A DNA stretch of 61,755 bases. Source: Candidatus Odyssella thessalonicensis L13. Its GTDB lineage: Bacteria; Pseudomonadota; Alphaproteobacteria; Paracaedibacterales; Paracaedibacteraceae. A program made the translations under genes and the position numbers. Position 1 is the first letter of the stretch, and every line of letters begins with the position of its first letter. Location: contig NZ_AEWF01000011.1 of the NCBI RefSeq assembly GCF_000190415.1, positions 1 through 61,755 of the forward strand, written 5' to 3'. The notes under the pieces are model-generated. The model had not been told where the DNA came from and did no database searches. It was given only the letters and a program-made list of their open reading frames with translations. Shown piece by piece: positions 34,501 through 43,533 of the stretch.

Positions 34501-37500
34501 TAACGGTCTTCTTCTTGCGTCCTTCTCTGAACGGAACAAGCCGACCAAGAAACTTCCTCTTTTTGCTTTTCTGCTCAATGCGCTGGTGAATATCAATAGC
34601 TGGAACGATGAGCGTACTTCCGGCTGTCTCGCGCGGCGACTCCCCATCAATGAGCTGCGTTCCACCGCGAATAAAGGTATGGCCGCCCACCTTCGTGATC
34701 ATATGGTTTTGGCCTTGTTGCTCTGACGGGAGCTTGGCCGCCCAAACAGAATTAACATGCTTGCCAGTGCTAAAACGGTTGCCATAGTTAACTAGGTCGT
34801 ACTCATAGGTCGTGCATTTTTTCGAGCTATAAGTGTGGGTATTTTTCAACTGCTCGACTAAGGCAAAGCCGGAGGTGATAGTGTTGCCTTGTTTCAGATA
34901 GGCGCGCCCCGTGATCTCGCTAAACAGTTGATAAAGATAGAACTCAACATTGACATCAGTTAAAGGATTGATAATCGTTCCTTCAGGCTTTTCTCCTTGC
35001 ACTAAGGTACTGTCCAAAGAAGGAGCACCCGAGGCCCCAATACGCAATAGATGATGGCTTGGGTCTTGACGGATGTCCTCAATAAACTCATTTAGGTTAA
35101 CGGTTACCCTTTCTGTCGTCTGGGAAGGGGAACGACTTGCGACAGGATTACTAAAAGCAGCCGCTTGAGCATAAAGATTGATGATGGGCGCGCTCATACT
35201 ACCACTCATTTCAGCAGAGCCAATTTTAATATGAATTTTTTCGCCTACTTTGAGCTTAGCAATACTGGGTGGGGTTGCGCCCTTCTCCGTATACCATCGG
35301 CCAGTGCCTACTTCCTTGACATCATAAAGGGTCGCACGACTGATATTTTTAATGCTTTGAGGCAGATTTTCCACATCTTGGAGGGCATTGTGATGATAGA
35401 AGTTCTGGCTAATCAGCACACTACCATATTCATTAGTGAAAGTTTCAGTTTCGCTATAAAGGTTTCCTATAACATTTATCGTAGATGGATCAGCTTGTTC
35501 AAGATAGTAGCATAAGTGTTGATAATTAGGATTGGAGGACGTTCCCTGAAAGGCCCTTAAGTCGATGCGGGTCTGATGATAAGTTTTGGCTTGTAAGACA
35601 AGATCGCCGATAACAGACAGGGCCCCTGACAAATTATAGATGCGATCTCTGGCGATCAACATTAATCCCCGGCCGGCTTGCAGTTGTCCATACTCTAGCA
35701 GGATGTTTCCTAAAGGTGCTTCAATTCTCAAGTGATCCGCAGCACTGACACAAGTGCCATTGAGATGGGATTTTTCATAAAAAGGATTATTGAGCCTCTT
35801 TCCGGTAGGCTTATAGCTCTGCTCGGTCATCACGCCCAAGCGAGCTCCCAACATAACATCTTTCGTCAAGGATTTTAACAGTGTCTGTTTGGTCGACTGA
35901 ACTGAACCATACCTCAAGTCCACTGTGCCTTCAGCTTCAATGTTAACAGCACCATTGTCAGCATTCACCTGACCTAAATTCTGATTATCAACGCCAACAG
36001 TAAATTGCCCCAAATTTGCCGCGTTAAGATCCCCCTCTTTTACCTCCAATAGCTTCTTAATCCATAGATGACCCACGTTCTCAAACCGAGCTGAGTTGAC
36101 TTTAATAGTGGATTCAAACGTCAAAGCATTGCTGTTAACAAGCTGAGCGTTGGTGAAAGATACCTTTCCTAAGTCAACCGTTCCTTGATTTAACAGCTTG
36201 CTATTAATTAGCTTTGTAGCTGGTGTTTGCAAGCGGCCGTTTGCAGTGAAGCTAATTTCTCCTCCCTCACTCCAGAAGTGGGGAGTGATTATGGAGCCAT
36301 CAACACTGACTTTACGTTCATAAATTTTGAGCCCCTGTGAACATTGAATTGTTCCCGCTAAGTGAAGAAGGGAAGTCTGAGGAGAAGCGGCACTATAAAT
36401 AATCAAGCTGGCCAAATCAAGACTTGAATCAGCATCACAAATGAAAGCCTCAAGTGTTTCTTTCAGCTGCAATTGCTTGCCCACAATCTTGCCGCCTCTG
36501 TTATCAAAGCTGTGGATGTATAAAGCAGTAATCCCCTTTGTCTGAGCGGTGTGAAAGGTCCCCCTATTAATAAATTTGCCCTCTCCTAGAAGAGTGGACA
36601 GCCAAACCTGCGCGGTGTTAATGAGTTCACCACCAGCACCCAGGGTAAGACGGAGACCAGAAAGGTTTAACTCGCCGTAATTTTGTCCCTTGTCAATGCT
36701 AAGAAAGCCTGTACCGCTCATTTGACCGCGGTTGACAAGTTCAGTAATACGGCAATCACTTTTCTGGTCCATCCAGCCGAGCTTACACTGGCCTGAGTTG
36801 ACTAAAGCGATGCGAGTCAATACACTTTTCTGCTGATCCATCTCGCCATAGTTGGCGAGTTTAATGTATCTAAACTCACCCTGTTGAGCACGCATCACGC
36901 CATTATTGATGAGAATCGGTGAGCTCGCCTCTTCTAGGGAGCTAAAAGCATAGCTGTTATCACTGATGATTTGGCCACCATTAATAGCCTCTCCCTTCCA
37001 CTTATAGAGTCCTTGCTGGAGGGTGTGAATCTTGCCATCATTGATGAATAGCTCCTGGGCGGTGACAGCGTATTTGTTAAGATTGATCTCTCCTTGACTT
37101 TCATTGACATGTTTTTGGGTCTGCAAAGAAATACTTTCACCGCCGATCTGCCCCACATTATCGAACAACCGAACACTTGTGATGGTCTGCGGTGCCCCTT
37201 GGGAAGTTAAAGTACCACTGTTAATAAAGTCGCCGCCGCCGAGATCCCATGTTCCCTTGCCGGTTGCAATTAAGTGACTGTGGTTAACAAAGTTATCCCC
37301 CTTCAAGTGCATATTTTTAATCTGCACTTGGGCACTGGGAGTTGATTTGTGAGCATATAAATAGACACCACCTTGTTCCTGGGTGGCTTTAGCGTGTAAC
37401 GTGTCAATGTTAGTGGCGCCAATAAAGATCGTACTTAGGGCTTGAGTGTGGAGGTGCGAAATCTGACAGTTGCGCAATGTGATCAGATGCGGACCTTTAA

Positions 37501-37906
37501 CCTTAAAGATGACATTGGTATCGAGCTGATTGATATTTTGTAAGAAGATCTGACCATCGAGGCCAACGCGCACTTGACCGAATTTTTTTATATAGCGCCA
37601 CTTATATCCGGTCTCGCGCTTATTTTCGGTTGTCCAATCAATATCTTCGGCAGGCACGGTTTCAGGGTCATCAATGCGATCACAGCGAAGCGTTTTCTTT
37701 TCACCCGTTTGCAGATCCTTGTGCTGCAAGGAAAGTTGGATGTATTCCAAAGCTCCGGCCTCATTGAGCTGCCGGTCAACCTTGAGCTTATACTGAACCT
37801 TACCAGGCGGCAGAGATCCCACGTCCACCGCAAACGAAGACACCAGCGTCATTTTGACATAAGCAACCAAGACCAAAACATTAACAATTTTACGAAAACT
37901 GAACAT
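31568..37906 (-). CDS. Polymorphic toxin exoprotein, 2112 aa, type-17 toxin tip
   Basis: Intact counterpart of the arm A gene. A signal peptide (residues 1-26) is followed by beta-helix-like repeats to about residue 640 (AQLVNSNALTFES, GGDFINSG). Next come a second exoprotein part, an Ala/Gly-rich hydrophobic region (about 1330-1410) that might help membrane passage, the pre-toxin region GTSAALHGKKGHELSEAALGG, and the linker EWYQDREQ...IPGVYNPSTDKGKERVSG. The tip has LPTQGKIRFIPPKEY, GYLDRFGNEW, GPSRTQG, FEWDVQLSR and GWASRDGSHVNVSLDGEITHK, the polymorphic toxin type 17 domain. The stem is over 90 percent identical to arm A, the tip clearly less. No TpsB-like transporter is seen in the window. 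Confidence 0.85.
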   Translation of the reverse strand: MFSFRKIVNVLVLVAYVKMTLVSSFAVDVGSLPPGKVQYKLKVDRQLNEAGALEYIQLSLQHKDLQTGEKKTLRCDRIDDPETVPAEDIDWTTENKRETGYKWRYIKKFGQVRVGLDGQIFLQNINQLDTNVIFKVKGPHLITLRNCQISHLHTQALSTIFIGATNIDTLHAKATQEQGGVYLYAHKSTPSAQVQIKNMHLKGDNFVNHSHLIATGKGTWDLGGGDFINSGTLTSQGAPQTITSVRLFDNVGQIGGESISLQTQKHVNESQGEINLNKYAVTAQELFINDGKIHTLQQGLYKWKGEAINGGQIISDNSYAFSSLEEASSPILINNGVMRAQQGEFRYIKLANYGEMDQQKSVLTRIALVNSGQCKLGWMDQKSDCRITELVNRGQMSGTGFLSIDKGQNYGELNLSGLRLTLGAGGELINTAQVWLSTLLGEGKFINRGTFHTAQTKGITALYIHSFDNRGGKIVGKQLQLKETLEAFICDADSSLDLASLIIYSAASPQTSLLHLAGTIQCSQGLKIYERKVSVDGSIITPHFWSEGGEISFTANGRLQTPATKLINSKLLNQGTVDLGKVSFTNAQLVNSNALTFESTIKVNSARFENVGHLWIKKLLEVKEGDLNAANLGQFTVGVDNQNLGQVNADNGAVNIEAEGTVDLRYGSVQSTKQTLLKSLTKDVMLGARLGVMTEQSYKPTGKRLNNPFYEKSHLNGTCVSAADHLRIEAPLGNILLEYGQLQAGRGLMLIARDRIYNLSGALSVIGDLVLQAKTYHQTRIDLRAFQGTSSNPNYQHLCYYLEQADPSTINVIGNLYSETETFTNEYGSVLISQNFYHHNALQDVENLPQSIKNISRATLYDVKEVGTGRWYTEKGATPPSIAKLKVGEKIHIKIGSAEMSGSMSAPIINLYAQAAAFSNPVASRSPSQTTERVTVNLNEFIEDIRQDPSHHLLRIGASGAPSLDSTLVQGEKPEGTIINPLTDVNVEFYLYQLFSEITGRAYLKQGNTITSGFALVEQLKNTHTYSSKKCTTYEYDLVNYGNRFSTGKHVNSVWAAKLPSEQQGQNHMITKVGGHTFIRGGTQLIDGESPRETAGSTLIVPAIDIHQRIEQKSKKRKFLGRLVPFREGRKKKTVRNESGYTQLQRHRQDARGLIREKAKADVSLHAVDYTAGANIEVESETGQIKVPAVISESWNQTQKRSKDDHWQSRSSTWEHDQEANVSRFSPGTGSKVILKAPKGIVAPRVQEEHKHVKGENERTEVYSKKFTGPGYEWLEELKLRDDVIWEDVIEKHHSGRVAAQGMTTAAKIAAVIVITILTWGTGTPAVTGAGTASGAAAGGAAAGAAAGGAAAGASAGAATVGAASVTATTAGAAAGAGAAASSFTVAANAAMSAAFEAIKTATIQHFAIGAVGQRGRMDRVIESYATPQNFRSMAVDAISAGLTQGMSQYFKIETTQMNGFMEQVKGNGLKFAANFAAQTAVHGKADEALKNAAISFGVDTVFGSMTNDTGERRSGQIGVNDTFMQKVLHKVEHFLIGGLREGTSAALHGKKGHELSEAALGGAIGAATAESQLEAEGLTPDSQAYKERYSILKDQQMEKIKAYGQLAAVGAANTLGLNVEAAQSAALKAMENNTGRVFGAFSIISDTAIDDFSQQEDQAKAADETCVRSEAELEAILDQWDDLREENQLLQKGQYRPGTGDTASTAEDVSGLFFDAATRDQRIANIKARNVMSDKTRQLLVEHYTAHTTFQQLAQQPYLMVKPTERRFDIIERAKQALASHTAPDLAQVSGYAASSSSSTGPSVMMASLAATATTAGHIMQGPMPRFAAATAGGAPAMFELAAAGFGKVPLNPSTALRVAVALGLTYGAYKGYEWYQDREQARESQAAAEREDFKQAYESSRSQQGQAWLQRHTYNLAAADTAIPGVYNPSTDKGKERVSGSSTSHCETTDPVQGWVDAGFTTEPAKVQILSTPMPEPARPDIEGFDPASLGIDTTLPGFEIYDGPQIQILTRDQKHSIKSRLKEAQLPTQGKIRFIPPKEYNPSTTLKRGNNYGYLDRFGNEWTKGPSRTQGQEFEWDVQLSRQGKNKIGWASRDGSHVNVSLDGEITHK

Positions 37907-38229
37907 AAACCGACCTCACAACAAAGCCTCCATGACGACGAATCATAGAGGCTGGCAACCGAGCACAAATGTATTTCATGGAGGTTTTAACGTTTTGTTA
38001 AGAAATTTACAAGAGTCAAAAACAAGGATTTTTTGCCCTTTAGAAGAAAACTTCAAAATAATGCAATAAAATAGAAGGGGCTATATTTTATATAACAGTT
38101 TTTATTATATAATTTACTTAAAAATTTAAAATATTAACTTATAAATACCACTGTCTTTATTAAGATTCAATCCTAATATTAAGACCGCTTAAGAATTTTG
38201 CCTCCTACCCCCTAACAAGAGAACTGCTG
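37907..38229 (-). promoter_or_regulatory. Conserved leader of the arm B toxin gene
   Basis: Noncoding, AT-rich, and colinear with 19211-19532 in arm A. The ribosome-binding area precedes the ATG at 37906 (GTTGTGAGGTCGGTT). It ends at the stop of the recombinase gene, which reads toward the toxin. Confidence 0.45.
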
Positions 38230-38757
38230 TTACCATTTTCGGTCAAATTCCTCGACCACATGTTCATCTGTTAGATTTAAGTAAATAGCGGTTGTCGTTA
38301 AACGGTCATGGCCTAAAGCTTTCTGAACAGCCGCTAAGGAGATACCTTTTTGAAGAGCCAGTGTGGCAAATGTATGGCGGAGCACATGCGGCGTGACAGT
38401 TTGAGTGAGTTTCGCTCGATTGGCCACATGTTTAACAATCTTCTGCACCTGCCGCGGCCCGACAAACCATTTATCATGGATCGAAAAATAGGGCTCCAAT
38501 AAGGCTTGGACACGCCGTGACATGGGGACGACTCTCTTTTTGGATTGCTTCCCATAAGGTCCTCCTTTACCAGCAATGCGAATTGATTTCTGTTGCCAGA
38601 GAATATTTTGAGGCGTTAAGCTGCAAAGTTCAGACACGCGCAGGCCCGTATCAAGGAGGGTCCAGATGATCAATTTCTCTTGAGGCGTTTGACAAGCATG
38701 AGAAAGGTGATCAGCTTCCTCAGCTCGTAAAGGCTCTCTGACATATTGGTAGGCCAT
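38230..38757 (-). CDS. Short tyrosine recombinase (XerC/D-like catalytic domain)
   Basis: 175 aa holding the whole catalytic set: Arg in DTGLRVSEL (about 50), Lys in the GKGGPYGKQSKKR beta-hairpin, HVLRHTFAT (His-x-x-Arg), and LGHDRLTTTAIYLN with the second His and the nucleophile Tyr. The N-terminal SAM-like core-binding domain of XerC is reduced to about 20 residues, so this is an unusually short integrase. AAGGGG precedes the ATG. It reads toward the toxin gene and is partnered by a decayed copy at the same place in arm A, so it belongs to the toxin locus and might drive tip exchange (inference). Confidence 0.85.
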   Translation of the reverse strand: MAYQYVREPLRAEEADHLSHACQTPQEKLIIWTLLDTGLRVSELCSLTPQNILWQQKSIRIAGKGGPYGKQSKKRVVPMSRRVQALLEPYFSIHDKWFVGPRQVQKIVKHVANRAKLTQTVTPHVLRHTFATLALQKGISLAAVQKALGHDRLTTTAIYLNLTDEHVVEEFDRKW

Positions 38758-38973
38758 GAATTATCATCCCCTTGAAAAGTTCGCAATCAGAAAAAGAATA
38801 CGATTATAGTTCGCATTTTATGTAACTCATTGTTAGTCCGAAACCTTATGCAATGCAAGACCTAAGAGGAATATCGGAGATCTATGTTAGAGGATTAAAT
38901 TGTACCTAGTTCGCCTTTATATGCGGATCGCGAACTATAATTAGGTTGCTTTTGGCTTGTAAAGCATTGAAGG

Positions 38974-39435
38974 CTAATGCTTGCCTTTTTTGAGCCATTT
39001 TAATGCTTTACCGTCAATGTATATGTCTTGATATTTCTCTCCTAGATAATCTTTCGAAGGTATAAGGGTTTCTGTGTTATCTTTAACATAATATAAATGT
39101 AAGGCGTCGAGAGGTAAGTGCTCCCACTCTTCTTGAGGAATTTGTATTAAAGGCTCATATTGATTACATCCTAATAAGTTTGTCTGCTTATATGGCTTTC
39201 CCCATAAAGTAACCTCTCCATCGAGGGCGCTTTGTCTAAGCTTCGCCATAAAAGAAAGGAGATCAAGGTTTTCAGGATCCCACCCTTTTTTTGAAACACC
39301 GTCCATAAAATCCTTGATGGGCATTCTTTTTAGGGGTTTTGGGTCATCTTTTAACCAGCTCCGTATCTTTTCTAGTACAAGTGTAGACACAACATTATTA
39401 ATAATTTCTTCTCCAAGTCCAGAAAGGTCATGCAT
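38974..39435 (-). CDS. Hypothetical protein, 153 aa
   Basis: Not recognised. Soluble, without a signal peptide; mixed helices in the N-terminal half (EIINNVVSTLVLEKIRSWLKDD, LLSFMAKLRQSALDGEV) and beta-rich C-terminal half (HLYYVKDNTETLI, KYQDIYIDGKALKWL). GAAGGAT precedes the ATG at 39435. It stands alone between the recombinase and a HTH remnant. The WGKPYKQTNLLG stretch may bind a ligand, but there is no family match I can name. Confidence 0.5.
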   Translation of the reverse strand: MHDLSGLGEEIINNVVSTLVLEKIRSWLKDDPKPLKRMPIKDFMDGVSKKGWDPENLDLLSFMAKLRQSALDGEVTLWGKPYKQTNLLGCNQYEPLIQIPQEEWEHLPLDALHLYYVKDNTETLIPSKDYLGEKYQDIYIDGKALKWLKKGKH

Positions 39436-39577
39436 AAAAAGTATCCTTCATAAGTTAGCTTATATTTTGCATCCTAAGTCAAATTTTAAATCCATGTCAA
39501 ATTTTTCTATAATTTTATTTTTATTGGGTGATAAAATATGTCTTAATTTACTGTATTTTACTATAGGGCACGAATAG

Positions 39578-39850
39578 TGCTTAAGAAAACGCAATGTTGA
39601 TCAGTTTTTACTCTCTCAGCAAATTCAGGAAATAGGGAAAAAACTTCATATTTCTCAACGAGAGACAGGGCGACTTTTAGGGAGAGGCAAGCGCTCTTTT
39701 CAGCGCTATGAATTAGGCGAAGTGATGATTATTACAAGGGACAAAGAAGAGTGGCATGTATGTATGCCACCCTTCTACTCTCCTCAATTCTTCTTAATAG
39801 ATCTATTGTCCTACCTGATGGTTATTTCTTCTTTTTATCCTTTCATGTAG
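39578..39850 (+). pseudogene. MqsA-like antitoxin HTH remnant
   Basis: The plus frame reads VDQFLLSQQIQEIGKKLHISQRETGRLLGRGKRSFQRYELGEV, the HTH of MqsA/YgiT-type antitoxins (SQREAGxLLGGGxxAFxRYExG). There is no start codon in this frame after the preceding TAG, the zinc-binding N-terminal domain is missing, and the tail runs into the opposite-strand gene at 39803. A decayed antitoxin. Confidence 0.6.
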
Positions 39851-40495
39851 AATGTCGGCGATTATTTCATTATCCAGGCATTTAGGGAAACAATTGTGTA
39901 CCATTCTGAGTTGAAGTGTTGCCTTAAGAGAATCTTTATAAGCCCCTGCAAGAATCTTTACATGTTCTTGAAACCCTGGAAGATCAACCAACTGCGCATA
40001 TTTACCATTCACATAATTACGCATATCTTTTTCTGCGTACTTTATAATTTCGCTAAAGAAATTATCCTTTAACCTTTTATTGATTATCATTTCTTTGAAG
40101 TGCCCGAGCATAGCCTCGTCCCCTTTTAAAGCAATCTTTAAATCAAGCTCTGCTTTTTCCAGAAGTGTTTTATTCACAAGGGTAGGACATCCTTTATACT
40201 CATAAAATAGGGCTAATTCATGTAGATCACCCGATCGATCTGCCGCCTCACTATCTCCATGGCTTTCCGAAACTTTTATTGATTCCAATATATCCGTTTC
40301 ATAAAGCCACCCTTTATCTTCTTCATTTAAGGCGCTGATTTCACCTTTTGGTCCAGCTTTTTCTAAAATCCTTCTAGAGATTTCCCGATTTTCTTCAGGT
40401 CCTTTTAATTGGGAACCAATATCGTCTAAGCTAAATACTGCACCTGAGTTCATGACCATACCAACTAAACCTATTATTAGTGTCTTATATTCCAT
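39803..40495 (-). CDS. Secreted hypothetical protein, 230 aa
   Basis: Not recognised. Residues 1-22 are a signal peptide (MEYKTLIIGLVGMVMNSGAVFS). The mature part is helical and rich in Glu and Lys, with KAELDLKIALKGDEAMLGHFKEMI and CFPKCLDNEIIADILHERIKRR; two or three Cys occur. It ends close to the stop of the HTH remnant. It lies 24 nt downstream of the 410-aa secreted protein gene, so the two are likely co-transcribed. Export to periplasm or host is expected, function unknown. Confidence 0.6.
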   Translation of the reverse strand: MEYKTLIIGLVGMVMNSGAVFSLDDIGSQLKGPEENREISRRILEKAGPKGEISALNEEDKGWLYETDILESIKVSESHGDSEAADRSGDLHELALFYEYKGCPTLVNKTLLEKAELDLKIALKGDEAMLGHFKEMIINKRLKDNFFSEIIKYAEKDMRNYVNGKYAQLVDLPGFQEHVKILAGAYKDSLKATLQLRMVHNCFPKCLDNEIIADILHERIKRRNNHQVGQ

Positions 40496-40519
40496 TACCT
40501 AATTTCCTAACTTGTAATT

Positions 40520-41752
40520 TTATTGTTCTTTCGAGGGTCCATTTCCAGCCATCAAGAATAGGAGCGTATCTGGACCCTCTATATTAAGCTCTTCACTATA
40601 ACCAGTGGTAGGTCTTTTAATCTTGAAAGGATGAATCGCAGAGTATAATAAAACTTTTCCTAAAGGGATATCCTCTTTAATTCCTAATCCTTCCAGTAAG
40701 CTTTTATTTAAAAAGTCTTTATGTTCCAAAGCCTCAAATAGAAGCGGCCTACAATGGTTACAACAATCATTACGAGAGACAATATTAAGTATAGATAACT
40801 CCGGGATAACGTCCTTAGGTAGTTTAATACTATACATTATTTCACTGAAAGTAGGAGATAAGGTTTCCCCAATAGCTTTTAGTGCAGGATGCCCCATTAT
40901 ATAGAGTAATATAGGTTCTTCACTATGAAGCCAAAACTGGAATGCGTGCTCATTACTATGCATCAAAGATTCTTTTTCTGTTTGTAAAAATTTGTCGCTT
41001 AGAAGATCTTTAGAGGAAGCTTTAACAAAAAAGGGCGCCAATTTTTCTCGGATAGGTTTATAGTTTTCTTTCCATAAACTTTCCCAGCCAAAGTAGCTGC
41101 TAATTGAAACGCATGGATCTCGGGTAATGTGCGATATGTTCTTTTGAAGTCTTAATGCTTTTCTTTTTGCATTCATATCGGAATAGCCACTAAGAAATAA
41201 TATAGGGATTGAAGCACTTGAAACTTCGTAGCAGTCTCCTATCTTATACACCAAATCAATTCTTGCCCGTATATAATTGGTTGTATCATCCGAACCTACT
41301 AGAGTTACAATTTCATTTATTTGTTTCCCCATAGCTAAGTGCCAATCTTTAATTTCCTTGGAAAGCAATATACCTTTATAAGAAAGTCTAAAGGTTTCTA
41401 TGCCTCTCTTTTCATCACCTACCCAGGTCCCAATATCAGCTGATTGTTCAATGAGAGTTTCTTGAGGGGAAGTTATTGGGCTTTTCGGCTCCTCTTCCTC
41501 TGAAGCTTCTCTTTCTTCCTCACTTTCAATTCTTGGTCTTTTCGTAAGGATAGGTTCTTCTGGTTTCTTAGCTTGGCTATCTGATGGTACTACCGTTTGC
41601 TCGTGAGGCCGTTTGGAAGCAGAAGTTTCCTGTTCAGCATTTTCATTGCTTAGACTAAGACTTATTGAGAGGATAAACAGAGATAAGGCGGTTAGGCATT
41701 TATGGAGATACTTTTTAAGCATTTTAAACCTATATAATAAGAAGCCCTGCAA
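40520..41752 (-). CDS. Secreted hypothetical protein, 410 aa
   Basis: A hydrophobic signal sequence (LHKCLTALSLFILSISLSLS) opens the protein, followed by an acidic disordered segment (residues 40-90, with EEREASEEEEPKSP) and a globular part. Two starts are possible: TTG at 41752, with AAAGGAGGT at good spacing, or ATG at 41722 (MLKKYLHK). Central stretches such as YRARIDLVYKIGDCYEVSSAS and NDCCNHCRPLLFEALEHKDF look structured, with several Cys. No family recognised. It could be an effector, given the signal peptide and the acidic tether (inference). Confidence 0.6.
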   Translation of the reverse strand: MQGFLLYRFKMLKKYLHKCLTALSLFILSISLSLSNENAEQETSASKRPHEQTVVPSDSQAKKPEEPILTKRPRIESEEEREASEEEEPKSPITSPQETLIEQSADIGTWVGDEKRGIETFRLSYKGILLSKEIKDWHLAMGKQINEIVTLVGSDDTTNYIRARIDLVYKIGDCYEVSSASIPILFLSGYSDMNAKRKALRLQKNISHITRDPCVSISSYFGWESLWKENYKPIREKLAPFFVKASSKDLLSDKFLQTEKESLMHSNEHAFQFWLHSEEPILLYIMGHPALKAIGETLSPTFSEIMYSIKLPKDVIPELSILNIVSRNDCCNHCRPLLFEALEHKDFLNKSLLEGLGIKEDIPLGKVLLYSAIHPFKIKRPTTGYSEELNIEGPDTLLFLMAGNGPSKEQ

Positions 41753-42211
41753 AGCAGACCTCCTTTTTATAAGTATGCCTTTATAATTTTCAAGAGATTA
41801 AAAGATAATTTTTTGCCCGTAGCATAAATTATAACTTTTAATAAGGGGTATGTGTTTATCATTTTGAACAAATGCTCGAACTGTTCAGGAATATAAATTC
41901 ACTTAGATCGCCAGGAATTTCTTGGTTTTCAAATAAGAGAGAGTTAGATAAAGAGGATTAAGTGTCTTTTATCTGAGAAGATGAGACGGCAGGGTCTCAG
42001 TTCGTAGTTATCCACTGCGAAGCTCTTTTAACTACAAGTTTAATTAGTAAATACAAGATATGTCCTTTACCCCGCTGAACTTCCAACTTTAAGAACTTGC
42101 GTCGTCTAAATATGCGTAAGCATTGTTTCTCTCATGGCTCTCCTATTCAAAGAGAGTATTTTTTCGTTCCTCCTATGTTGAGAAAAGCCTACATGACCTA
42201 TTGCTTAGTAG
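41753..42211. other. Intergenic region with a hairpin and a DnaA-box-like site
   Basis: No supportable gene; a short plus frame at 42097 looks like chance. It holds a hairpin TGAGAC-N6-GTCTCA (41982-41999) and TTATCCACT (42008-42016), one base from the DnaA box TTATNCACA, just downstream of rep. Confidence 0.35.
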
Positions 42212-43306
42212 CTAGGTTCTTACGCAGATCTCTATTTGGACACCAAGCCATTTCTGCAAATCTGGTAAATACTTACTGATAATCCAGTCTCTCTTAAACT
42301 GATTCGCCGCTTTGATAACAAGAAGCTTGGAAGCCAACTCAATTTCTATTTCTCTAAACCAAGCTGTATAAGTTGCTGCCCCTGCCCTTTTAAGAATTAA
42401 AGTCCGGATATCTTTAACCCTACAATCTTCAGTAGAAAGCTTGATTGAATTTAAAGCATCATTGGATAAATCCAGGTTTGGCTCCAAGTCTTTAATTCCT
42501 AGCTGCTTCTCGAAAATTTTTTGAATAAAGCTAAACCTAAGAGCGCTATCTAAGGCGATCTTAAAACCGTTTCTAAATTTTCCCATAAGAAAATCACTAG
42601 AAGCAATTTTCAAGCAGTATTCTTTCCACTTCTGAAGATTGTTATCAAATTTAAACTTCAGAGCAGCGATTAGATGCTGGCATCGCTCTCGAGTAGGTTG
42701 AGCTTCAACTTGTGGAGTTATAATTTCATTCCATATAGCCACCATTTCAAGGGCAGTTGGTTTTATCGCGGGGTTTTCTTTAAGATTATCTTTTCCTAAT
42801 TCATCAGAATTATTTTGATTTATTAAAATATCTTTATTTGTTTTCTTATCTATATACATTGGCTCATTTTGAGCTGATGATGGAGTCAAAATGAGCCTAC
42901 CCTCTTTAATTTCTTCCGCGATGGATGATGGTACTTCAGGAATTGTTAAGGATGAAACAGGGGGAAAAAACTCTTCTATTCGATCATAATTAATCGTATA
43001 CCAATTTGTGCGATTGCTCTTATAAGAAGAGAGTTTATCAACAGATAAAATACCCAATCTTTTTAGGTTACTCACTGCTCTTTTAACTGTGCTTAAGGAT
43101 AATACTTTTAGATCTGCTGCCCAACTTTCGTAGGTATTAGCTATCCATTTCTTTCCCTCAAAAGATTTACCTTCAACTTTTGGATTGTTGATCCAAAAAT
43201 GGATTTGTTGCAATAAAAGAGCTGAAGATTTACCGACCGCTTTTATTAGCTCGGGTTGCATTAGAAGACATTTATCCCCTATTAACAATGCTTTGGATTT
43301 AGACAT
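42212..43306 (-). CDS. Plasmid replication initiator with winged helix and DnaA-domain-I-like tail
   Basis: The N-terminal half is a winged-helix DNA-binding region: LLQQIHFWI, YESWAADLKVLSLSTVKRAVSNLKRLGIL and NRTNWYTINYDRI. The C-terminal 70 residues (RTLILKRAGAATYTAWFREIEIELASKLLVIKAANQFKRDWI) resemble DnaA domain I, including the TAWF-type surface used to load DnaB. DnaA-like Rep proteins of this plan occur on Rickettsia plasmids. I chose ATG 43306 (MSKSKALL) because AAAGGAAA is spaced correctly; a longer frame goes to 43333. Its promoter area has a 20-bp palindrome. It is divergent from parA across a 1-kb AT-rich repeat region, a likely replication origin. Confidence 0.75.
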   Translation of the reverse strand: MSKSKALLIGDKCLLMQPELIKAVGKSSALLLQQIHFWINNPKVEGKSFEGKKWIANTYESWAADLKVLSLSTVKRAVSNLKRLGILSVDKLSSYKSNRTNWYTINYDRIEEFFPPVSSLTIPEVPSSIAEEIKEGRLILTPSSAQNEPMYIDKKTNKDILINQNNSDELGKDNLKENPAIKPTALEMVAIWNEIITPQVEAQPTRERCQHLIAALKFKFDNNLQKWKEYCLKIASSDFLMGKFRNGFKIALDSALRFSFIQKIFEKQLGIKDLEPNLDLSNDALNSIKLSTEDCRVKDIRTLILKRAGAATYTAWFREIEIELASKLLVIKAANQFKRDWIISKYLPDLQKWLGVQIEICVRT

Positions 43307-43360
43307 GTGCATTTCCTTTATTAATATCTGCACATGCTCAAAATTAACAACACCTTGACA

Positions 43361-43380
43361 TTAGAATATTGATATTCTAA
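43361..43380. promoter_or_regulatory. 20-bp palindrome upstream of rep
   Basis: Arms TTAGAATAT and ATATTCTAA around two bases, 54 nt upstream of the rep ATG, in the position of an autoregulatory operator for Rep. Confidence 0.5.
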
Positions 43381-43424
43381 CATTGTTTTAGGAAGAAGAG
43401 CTGTTATTGAAGCTCATGTGCATA

Positions 43425-43452
43425 AAAACCCTCGTCTGCTAACGAGGGTTTT
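43425..43452. terminator. Bidirectional intrinsic terminator
   Basis: Eleven-base arms AAAACCCTCGT and ACGAGGGTTTT around a 6-nt loop, symmetric, so it ends transcripts in both directions. There is no gene directly before it on either strand, so it may end an untranslated RNA from the rep leader or the origin region. Confidence 0.6.
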
Positions 43453-43533
43453 CCCATTTAAAACCAATTCCCTAAGTTAACGTTTAATTAATCATTATAT
43501 AAATTTTTTACAAAGGTCAAGGCTAATTATTTT

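Noticed and set aside
42097-42279. 60-aa plus-strand frame
   Set aside because: Overlaps the end of rep on the other strand, with no ribosome-binding site or motif.
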